Below, piece by piece: positions 1 through 4,339 of a stretch of 8,029 nt of DNA (its first letter is position 1; each line of letters begins with the position of its first letter). Below the pieces are notes generated by a model, which did no database searches, was not told the origin of the DNA, and was given only the letters and a program-made list of their open reading frames with translations. Source of the DNA: JBOGGN01 sp050744165 (GTDB taxonomy: Bacteria > Actinomycetota > Acidimicrobiia > Acidimicrobiales > Palsa-688); assembly GCA_050744165.1 (NCBI GenBank), contig JBOGGN010000192.1, positions 1 through 8,029 of the forward strand, written 5' to 3'. The position numbers were made by a program, and so were the translations under genes.

Positions 1-875
1 TCGTCGCGCCAGTCCTGTCCCAGGACCATGTCCTTGCACTCGGCCGCGAGTGCGACGCGATCGCCGACGAACCCGTCTACGTCCCCGAGGAGCCCGGAGC
101 GGCGGCTCCCGGTCTGCGCCCTCGATGACTCGAGCTGGAGGTTGGGGGAGTCCGCCCGTAGGTACCCAAAGCTCAAGCCTTGCCAGACACTTCCGGGTCG
201 ATTGCTTGCGGTCGGCATGTCGGCCAAGACCTGTTCGAACGGCCGAATCGGCCGGTCTACCGCGGCGACGATCTGGGTCTCATCGAGTGGAAGCACGCCG
301 TTCTGCCACACCCATTCCACAAGGGCTCGGCGCTCGTAAGGAGACATGAACCAGATCAGTTCGATCAGATGTCGATAGGCGGGCCACGACTGGGTGGCGT
401 GGCCAGGGTTGCTCGGGTGACCGTTTCGCCGCATCCGGGTGAGGATCAGGCTCAAGGCAAGGTTGTACTTCCCGCGCAGGCGCGCGAATTCACCGCCGGC
501 AGCTGAATCGAGAACGAAATTTAACGTGTTGACCGGCTGCCCGCTGGGGTCATTCTCTTCGATGGGGACTTCGGTGAAGATGTCGGCAAGCGCTTGGTGG
601 CCGAGCTTCGACAGCCCCTCCTCCGCCTGGGCGACGAGTGCCAGGGTTAGGGCCGGCCAATGGTTCTGCCGACGCGGACGCTCATTGGTTAGCCAAGCTA
701 AGGCGGCTTCATACGTCGGACCGATGTGGCCGGTGCGGTCGAAGAAGCTCTCGGGAAGGCCGAGTTCAGCCTGGAATCGATCAGCGGGCTGCTGCCCGCC
801 GTATTCGATAGCCACGTCGGCGCTCGCGTCTTCGGAATCCCCTTGACCTCCGCCGACCACGTCCTCAGCAGCCAC
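1..875 (-). CDS. PD-(D/E)XK nuclease-like protein, probable restriction-type endonuclease (N-terminal part, runs off left edge)
   Basis: The frame is open on the minus strand from about 878 down to the window edge, giving at least 291 codons with no stop, so the C-terminus lies outside. The N-terminal two thirds look helical and I recognise no family there. Near the edge, residues about 265-282 read GDVDGF followed 12 residues later by AECKD (D265, D267, E279, K281). This D...ExK spacing, with acidic and lysine residues on adjacent predicted strands, is typical of PD-(D/E)XK nucleases such as type II restriction enzymes. The start is uncertain: GTG 875 is the most upstream candidate after an in-frame TGA at 881-879, with GTG 860 and GTG 815 as alternatives, and none has a convincing ribosome binding site. 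Codon third positions are less GC-rich than in the downstream operon, suggesting horizontal acquisition. A partner methyltransferase would have to lie to the left. The nuclease call rests on the motif only. Confidence 0.6.
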   Translation of the reverse strand, partial: MAAEDVVGGGQGDSEDASADVAIEYGGQQPADRFQAELGLPESFFDRTGHIGPTYEAALAWLTNERPRRQNHWPALTLALVAQAEEGLSKLGHQALADIFTEVPIEENDPSGQPVNTLNFVLDSAAGGEFARLRGKYNLALSLILTRMRRNGHPSNPGHATQSWPAYRHLIELIWFMSPYERRALVEWVWQNGVLPLDETQIVAAVDRPIRPFEQVLADMPTASNRPGSVWQGLSFGYLRADSPNLQLESSRAQTGSRRSGLLGDVDGFVGDRVALAAECKDMVLGQDWRD

Positions 876-881
876 CGGTCA

Positions 882-1164
882 ACGATCGCGCGGATCGCCG
901 ACGCGCGCACCCGCAAGCCATTCACCGAACGGAGGTCAATCTCCTGGATCACTTCCGAGATAGCGATCCGCGGCGCTCCGCTACCAGCACGACCACGGCC
1001 GCTCACGACCAAGCCATCGCACGGGGCCCTCTCCCACCTTGTGATGTCTACCCAAGCCCCGATCGCGCCGCGAGTGGTCGCTAAACGCGATGGATGCTCG
1101 ATGAATGACCAGCAAACACCCCTGAACCAATAGCGGAAAGGGCCTTGACCAGCTTGTTTACGAG
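882..1164. other. Unassigned stretch between the nuclease gene and tRNA-Gly, with ambiguous open frames on both strands
   Basis: Two frames stay open here. A minus-strand frame runs from the tRNA 3' side down to a stop at 698-700. It has GC-rich third positions around 970-850 and a helical-looking peptide (EVIQEIDL, RAIVDRWLL), but no ATG and only weak TTG (1012) or GTG (1006) starts. A plus-strand frame (726-1133) lies antisense to the nuclease N-terminus. The minus frame is offset from the nuclease frame and overlaps it by about 180 bases, so both cannot be ordinary genes. It could be the frameshifted upstream part of the nuclease gene, a remnant of another island gene, or chance openness in GC-rich DNA. 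I do not assign a product. Confidence 0.3.
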
Positions 1165-1235
1165 AGCGAGCGACGGGAATCGAACCCGCGTTCTCAGCTT
1201 GGGAAGCTGATGTTCTGCCGCTGAACTACGCTCGC
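1165..1235 (-). tRNA. tRNA-Gly, anticodon CCC
   Basis: The minus strand folds into a full cloverleaf. The acceptor stem is GCGAGCG paired with CGCTCGC, the D stem GTTC/GAAC, the anticodon stem TCAGC/GCTGA with loop TTCCCAA (anticodon CCC), and the T stem GCGGG/CCCGT with loop TTCGATT. The discriminator is U73, as usual for bacterial tRNA-Gly. The CCA end is not encoded (next bases TCT), so it must be added post-transcriptionally. The 3' end points toward the nuclease gene at 1-875. tRNA 3' ends are frequent integration targets, so this may be the border of an inserted element, but any second attachment copy would lie outside the window. Confidence 0.95.
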
Positions 1236-1279
1236 GAGAGGTCAGGCACGCTACCAGAGGCGTCTACAGGGCTGACCGG

Positions 1280-1579
1280 TCACGACAGCAGCGACGCCAG
1301 GGTCCAGATGACCACCACCATGCCGATGGTGATCATCACCACGCTGCGGGTCACGGACGGTTTTGGTGGCGGCCCCTTGCCACGGGCGGCGGCCGCCTGC
1401 CTCGGCGGACGCACCAGCGCCAGCACGTTGCCGACGACCAGCGCACCGGCGAAGGCCAGGACCAGCAGTAGCAGCAGGTTGGTCGTCCCGCCAAAGAGGT
1501 CATTGGCCGCCGACGGGGCCAGCGTGGTGGTCGGGCCGGCCGGCGCCACCACCGCCAATGCCAACATCGCAACCGACAT
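1280..1579 (-). CDS. Small membrane protein of unknown function, coupled to the EamA transporter gene
   Basis: This 99-residue frame starts at ATG 1579, sharing one base with the TGA stop of the upstream transporter gene (TGATG), so translational coupling is likely. A GTG directly before it (1582) is an alternative start. The protein has a short hydrophobic N-terminus, a Thr/Ala/Pro-rich stretch, a strong transmembrane segment around residues 33-55 (NLLLLLVLAFAGALVVGNVL), a basic Pro/Ala-rich loop (ARGKGPPPKPS) and a second transmembrane segment close to the C-terminus (VVMITIGMVVVIWTLASLL). I do not recognise the family. Position and overlap suggest co-expression with the transporter, but nothing shows a shared function. 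The coding call relies on the overlap geometry, the clear hydrophobic pattern and high third-position GC. Confidence 0.65.
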   Translation of the reverse strand: MSVAMLALAVVAPAGPTTTLAPSAANDLFGGTTNLLLLLVLAFAGALVVGNVLALVRPPRQAAAARGKGPPPKPSVTRSVVMITIGMVVVIWTLASLLS

Positions 1580-2547
1580 CACCGGGTCGGCACCGCCGGG
1601 TCCACCGGGAGCAGCACTGCCTCTTGTCCCAGTTCGTGGCCGCCCGGCGCCAGGGACGTCACCGCCAGCACGACGCCCGCCGCCACCACCAGTCCCCCGC
1701 CGAGGGCGGTGGCGAGCGTCGGTCGCTGACCCAACCACAGCCACGCGGCCAGGATCACCACGACAGGCTCCAGGTAGCTCATGATGCCGACATGGGTAGC
1801 CGGGATCCGGGCCAGAAGGCTCAGGTACAAGGTGATGCCGAGGGCGGTATGAACGACGCCCAAGACGATGACCCAATACCACGATGAACCGAAGCGAGGC
1901 CATTGGATCGCCAACCCCACTGGGATGATAAGGATGCCAGCCCCAGCCAGCTCCATGAAGGCGAGCCGCAGACCCCCATACACCGGCGCCAGCGACTTCG
2001 ACAACAGGATGAGGGCGACGAAGAGCACGGCCGCCACCAGGGAGAGCGCGAGCCCGGAGGCGCCAGCCGAGTGTGCCGCGGGTGCCGACAGCAGGATCAG
2101 CCCCGCCAGCGCGCCCACAAGGGTGACGATTGTCCAGCGGTTGAGACGCTCGCCGAGCACGCGGGGCGCCAGCGCCGCCACGCCGAGCGGCGCCAGATAC
2201 ACGATGAGGATCACGGTCCCAGCCGGCGCCCGCTCGTAGGCGGCGAACAGAGCCAGCCAGTGCAGCCCGAGAACGGCCGCCGTCAGGCAACAGCGGACCG
2301 GGGCGATCGAGAGAAGACGCGGTGGGCTGCCCGATGTCGGCTCGCCGCCCGTGGGCGCCAGTCGAAGGTGATGCGCCCGCCGGCGCTGCACGAGGAGTAC
2401 CAGTCCGAGGCAGGCGGCGCCGCTCCAGAGCCGCATGGCGACAATGATCGCCGCCGGCAGCTGCGACCAGCCGGCCAACACGGGGATCGTCCCCCAGCCC
2501 GCCGTGACGGCACCCAGCGCCAGGTACCGGCGGTCCACGCTAGGCAT
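1579..2547 (-). CDS. EamA/DMT-superfamily transporter (RhaT-like permease)
   Basis: The 322-residue product is an integral membrane protein with about ten hydrophobic segments arranged as two EamA repeats, roughly residues 8-157 and 165-297. It begins with RYLALGAVTAGWGTIPVLAG, resembling the typical first helix of this family, and repeats the pattern in the second half (MSYLEPVVVILAAWLWLGQ, close to the common 'LEPV.a.lla.l.lgE' signature). Members of the drug/metabolite transporter superfamily export or import small metabolites across the cytoplasmic membrane. The substrate cannot be read from sequence. Between the first helices lies a hydrophilic loop (about residues 53-80). The ATG at 2547 gives the usual family length. 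No clear Shine-Dalgarno precedes it, so GTG at codon 4 or leaderless initiation are possible. The stop overlaps the start of the small membrane protein gene downstream. Confidence 0.9.
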   Translation of the reverse strand: MPSVDRRYLALGAVTAGWGTIPVLAGWSQLPAAIIVAMRLWSGAACLGLVLLVQRRRAHHLRLAPTGGEPTSGSPPRLLSIAPVRCCLTAAVLGLHWLALFAAYERAPAGTVILIVYLAPLGVAALAPRVLGERLNRWTIVTLVGALAGLILLSAPAAHSAGASGLALSLVAAVLFVALILLSKSLAPVYGGLRLAFMELAGAGILIIPVGLAIQWPRFGSSWYWVIVLGVVHTALGITLYLSLLARIPATHVGIMSYLEPVVVILAAWLWLGQRPTLATALGGGLVVAAGVVLAVTSLAPGGHELGQEAVLLPVDPAVPTR

Positions 2548-2615
2548 TCTAGGAGGCCGTCGTCAGGTGAAACCCGGGGGCGGCGAGGTCTTTTTCCCCA
2601 TCCCAGCTTCGAGCC

Positions 2616-2634
2616 GACCCTCGACCTCAGGGTC
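2616..2634 (-). terminator. Weak inverted repeat at the end of the DUF4190 gene
   Basis: GACCCT (2616-2621) and AGGGTC (2629-2634) form a 6-bp stem with a 7-nt loop, overlapping the stop codon of the DUF4190 gene. There is no T-run directly after it on the minus strand, so it is at best a weak or Rho-assisted terminator. The 85-base gap before the EamA gene (2548-2632) holds nothing else I can identify. Confidence 0.2.
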
Positions 2635-3280
2635 AGCGCAGGAGAAGCAGCGCCAGGTTGCCAGCCGTTGAGTTCGAGTTCGTGTTGTTCGCCCCGGCGA
2701 TTGCAATGATGACGATGGCAATGATCCCAAGGGCCACCAGCGCCAGGTTGACGATCGCGATCCACTTGGCGGCGGTGAGGAGCGACGTGCCTTCGACGGT
2801 GCCGTTGGAAGCTGCGATATGGCGGCGGGAACTGGGGATCAGCGCCAAGGCCACGATGGCGGGGATCCCGAAGCAGACCAAAAAGGAGCAGATGGCCAGG
2901 ACCAAGGCCGCAATCGCGGTCCCGTCGGTCTTGGGGGCGGCGTAGCCGTATCCGTACATCGGGTAGCCAGAACCGCCAGTCTGGTACCCGGCTCCGTAGC
3001 CCGGCGGCGGCGCGGCGCCGTACCCCGACGACGGGTAGGACGGGGTGCCGGCCGCGTTGGTACCCGAGTAGCCGCCGGGCTGGTTGGCGCCCGAGTAGCC
3101 GCCGGGCTGGCCGGGAGCGCCCCAGCCGGGCGATGAGGCCGGTGGTGACGGTTGGTCGGGTGACGGCACCGGGTAGGACGGGGCCGGGTTCGACCACGGG
3201 GACCCCGGGGCTCGGTCGGCGCCTTCACTGGGGTCCTGCGGGCGCGGTGGCCAGCCGCCGCTTGGGGGGTTGTAGCTCAT
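2633..3280 (-). CDS. DUF4190-type membrane protein with Pro/Gly/Tyr-rich N-terminal half
   Basis: This 215-residue protein has two parts. Residues 1-118 are cytoplasmic-looking low complexity rich in Pro, Gly, Tyr and Ser, including a 9-residue repeat (QPGGYSGAN / QPGGYSGTN) and YGAG/YGYG tyrosine-glycine motifs. Residues about 118-205 hold two hydrophobic hairpin segments (TAIAALVLAICSFLVCFGI and IAIVNLALVALGIIAIVIIA) separated by a short polar loop, which is the layout of the DUF4190 domain common in actinobacteria. Its function is unknown. Such proteins are often found near division and cell-envelope genes, but that is only context. The start is well supported: ATG 3280 is preceded by GGAGGT (complement of 3287-3292) with 6 nt spacing. 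It is divergent from the rpmH operon. Confidence 0.88.
   Translation of the reverse strand: MSYNPPSGGWPPRPQDPSEGADRAPGSPWSNPAPSYPVPSPDQPSPPASSPGWGAPGQPGGYSGANQPGGYSGTNAAGTPSYPSSGYGAAPPPGYGAGYQTGGSGYPMYGYGYAAPKTDGTAIAALVLAICSFLVCFGIPAIVALALIPSSRRHIAASNGTVEGTSLLTAAKWIAIVNLALVALGIIAIVIIAIAGANNTNSNSTAGNLALLLLR
3063..3110 (-). repeat. In-frame 27-bp tandem repeat inside the DUF4190 gene
   Basis: The 21-mer starting CCCGAGTAGCCGCC occurs exactly at 3063-3083 and again at 3090-3110, a period of 27 bases. This encodes the repeated QPGGYSG peptide on the minus strand. Repeats of this kind expand or contract easily by slippage without breaking the frame. Confidence 0.9.
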
Positions 3281-3299
3281 CTCGCCACCTCCGGATCAG

Positions 3300-3313
3300 C
3301 CCTCGATCGAGGG
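3300..3313. promoter_or_regulatory. 14-bp perfect palindrome upstream of the DUF4190 gene
   Basis: CCCTCGATCGAGGG is a perfect palindrome 20 bases upstream of the DUF4190 start codon. It overlaps a possible minus-strand -10 element (TACCCT, complement of 3310-3315). The position suits an operator for a dimeric regulator. Palindromes of this length arise by chance about once per 16 kb, so the assignment is tentative. Confidence 0.25.
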
Positions 3314-3425
3314 TACCGGAGCACGTCTTGGCAGGCCTCGGATTGTCGAGGTTTGGATTTGCCTGGTCCGGACGTCCGCCCCGGTAGCCTGTGGACGACG
3401 GAGACGCTTATCCCGGTCGGTCGGC

Positions 3426-3431
3426 TACACT
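3426..3431 (+). promoter_or_regulatory. Possible -10 element of the rpmH operon
   Basis: TACACT lies about 90 bases upstream of rpmH and matches the actinobacterial TAnnnT -10 pattern. No good -35 hexamer sits 16-18 bases upstream, so confidence is low. Apart from this, the 239-base divergent region (3281-3519) holds the palindrome at 3300-3313 and a leader hairpin near 3464-3486. DnaA-box-like fragments (TGTGGA at 3390, TTATCC at 3409) are too degenerate to call an origin. Confidence 0.25.
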
Positions 3432-3462
3432 TAGAAGGGCGGGCCGTCGGGTTGACGCGCGG

Positions 3463-3486
3463 TGCCGTCGTTGATCCGCGACGGCA
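3463..3486 (+). promoter_or_regulatory. Leader hairpin upstream of rpmH, with an alternative pairing partner
   Basis: TGCCGTCG (3463-3470) pairs perfectly with CGACGGCA (3479-3486) across an 8-nt loop. The stem ends about 20 bases before the rpmH Shine-Dalgarno sequence. A second copy of the left arm, GCCGTCG at 3443-3449, sits in a partial direct repeat and could pair with the same right arm, so two mutually exclusive hairpins are possible. A role in regulating L34/RnpA expression is inference. Confidence 0.3.
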
Positions 3487-3506
3487 GACTGGTGTGTGCC
3501 GGCACC

Positions 3507-3513
3507 GAGGAGG
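3507..3513 (+). promoter_or_regulatory. Shine-Dalgarno sequence probably shared by rpmH and rnpA
   Basis: GAGGAGG is the only strong ribosome binding site before the rpmH/rnpA pair. It lies 6 nt from the rpmH GTG (3520), which is ideal, and 2 nt from an ATG (3516) in the rnpA frame, which is short. If rnpA starts at 3516, the two starts compete for the same bound ribosome, with L34 favoured. Confidence 0.8.
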
Positions 3514-3515
3514 CC

Positions 3516-4028
3516 ATGAGTGAAACGCCCGTACCAGCCAAACAACCGCAAGCGCGCCAAGAAGCACGGGTTCCGGCACCGGATGCAGACCCGGTCCGGG
3601 CAGGCCATCCTGAAGGCTCGTCGCCTCAAGGGTCGCCAGCGCCTGTCGGCCTGATCTGGCGGGTCCGAGGTCGCGCCGCCTTCCGTGAGTTCAACCCCCC
3701 GCGTGGGACGCCGCCATCGCAGCGGCCCGCCCGAGCACAGGCGGCACCGGTCTCCGTATCATTCCTCCCTGGCGTCGACGGCGAGCCGCCTCGGGTTGCC
3801 TACGCCATTGGGCACAAGGTCGGCAACGCGGTGATGCGCAACCACATCCGCCGCCAGTTGCGGGCCATCGTCCAACACCAGGCGCCGAACCTTCCTTCCG
3901 GCAGCTTCCTGATCGGGATCGCCCGCTCATCGGAGCCGATCAGCTTCCAACGGCTCCGATCGATCACCACCGAGGCACTCGACGCCGCCGGCGCCCAGGC
4001 GTCCCGGCGCCAGAGCAGGACGCTGTGA
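3516..4028 (+). CDS. rnpA: Ribonuclease P protein component; start uncertain, possibly enclosing rpmH
   Basis: RnpA is the protein subunit of RNase P, which trims the 5' leader of precursor tRNAs. The conserved core is clear: SVSFLPG, RVAYAIGHKVGNAVMRN and the family signature RNHIRRQLR (R108-R116 counted from ATG 3516), followed by the usual C-terminal half. The start is the problem. Between the rpmH stop (3652-3654) and the core there is no ATG, GTG or TTG in this frame. The choices are ATG 3516, four bases upstream of the rpmH start and using the same ribosome binding site (170 residues, with rpmH wholly nested out of frame), or a rare CTG at 3651 overlapping the rpmH stop (CTGA, 125 residues, the normal family length). 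GTG 3462 is further upstream but lacks a binding site. The roughly 45-residue extension is Pro/Ala/Arg-rich with no recognisable fold. The gene end overlaps the yidD start (GTGA). Confidence 0.9.
   Translation: MSETPVPAKQPQARQEARVPAPDADPVRAGHPEGSSPQGSPAPVGLIWRVRGRAAFREFNPPRGTPPSQRPARAQAAPVSVSFLPGVDGEPPRVAYAIGHKVGNAVMRNHIRRQLRAIVQHQAPNLPSGSFLIGIARSSEPISFQRLRSITTEALDAAGAQASRRQSRTL
3520..3654 (+). CDS. rpmH: 50S ribosomal protein L34
   Basis: The 44-residue product begins MKRPYQPNNRKRAKKHGFR and ends KARRLKGRQRLSA, matching the near-invariant L34 pattern (KRTxQPNxRKRxxxHGFRxRMxTxxGRxxLxxRRxKGRxxLSA). L34 is a small, very basic protein of the large ribosomal subunit that binds 23S rRNA. It starts at GTG, 6 nt after GAGGAGG. 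Start and stop are certain from the family's fixed length. An ATG four bases upstream belongs to another frame, that of rnpA. Gene finders that limit same-strand overlap could miss this gene or truncate rnpA. It heads the + strand operon. Confidence 0.97.
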   Translation: MKRPYQPNNRKRAKKHGFRHRMQTRSGQAILKARRLKGRQRLSA

Positions 4029-4339
4029 CCGTCGTCGGCGACACGAACACCTCGCGGTCCAGTGACCCCGTCACCTTGAGTGACCCCGATTCCGCCCACG
4101 GGGGACTCACGGCGCGCGGCCTTCTCGGCCTCATCCGGCTCTACCAACTGGCTCGGCGCGGCCGGCTCTCGCCATGCCGGTATGTGCCCAGCTGTTCTCA
4201 GTACGCGGCCATCGCCATCGAACGGCATGGCGCCGGGCGCGGGACGTGGCTGGCGATACGCCGGCTCTCCCGCTGCCATCCGTGGGGCGGATTTGGCGCC
4301 GATCCCGTTCCCAACCGTCCTGGAGTGAGACATCCATGA
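4025..4339 (+). CDS. yidD: Membrane protein insertion efficiency factor YidD
   Basis: YidD is a small membrane-associated protein that helps YidC insert proteins. The 104-residue product contains the diagnostic cysteine-rich blocks: CRYVPSCSQYA (C51, C57) and RLSRCHPWGGFGADPVP (C84), preceded by the amphipathic helix LLGLIRLYQLARRG. The GTG start overlaps the rnpA stop (GTGA) and the stop overlaps the yidC ATG (ATGA), so translation is probably coupled on both sides. The first ~28 residues are a hydrophilic Ser/Asp-rich extension not usual for the family. An in-frame TTG at 4076 would shorten it, but the stop-start overlap favours GTG 4025. Confidence 0.95.
   Translation: MTVVGDTNTSRSSDPVTLSDPDSAHGGLTARGLLGLIRLYQLARRGRLSPCRYVPSCSQYAAIAIERHGAGRGTWLAIRRLSRCHPWGGFGADPVPNRPGVRHP

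Noticed and set aside
180..846. Several plus-strand open frames in the first 850 bases
   Set aside because: They lie antisense to the much longer minus-strand frame carrying the nuclease-like motif, start and stop haphazardly and resemble no family.
1280..2290. 336-residue minus-strand frame spanning the transporter gene
   Set aside because: Only its last 99 codons show a coding pattern (the small membrane protein); the rest is the EamA gene read in the wrong frame.
2563..2573. CAGGTGAAAC near 2564-2573 resembles the right part of parS-like site 3
   Set aside because: Only one half matches; the left arm (TCGT) does not, so it is a chance half-site in the DUF4190/EamA gap.
3390..3415. DnaA-box-like fragments (TGTGGA, TTATCC) upstream of rpmH
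   Set aside because: Each has too many mismatches to TTATCCACA, there are only two, and there is no AT-rich unwinding region.
4174..4335. Upstream extension of the yidC frame to 4174
   Set aside because: This stretch is the yidD gene in another frame; the YidC start at ATG 4336 overlaps the yidD stop in the usual ATGA manner.
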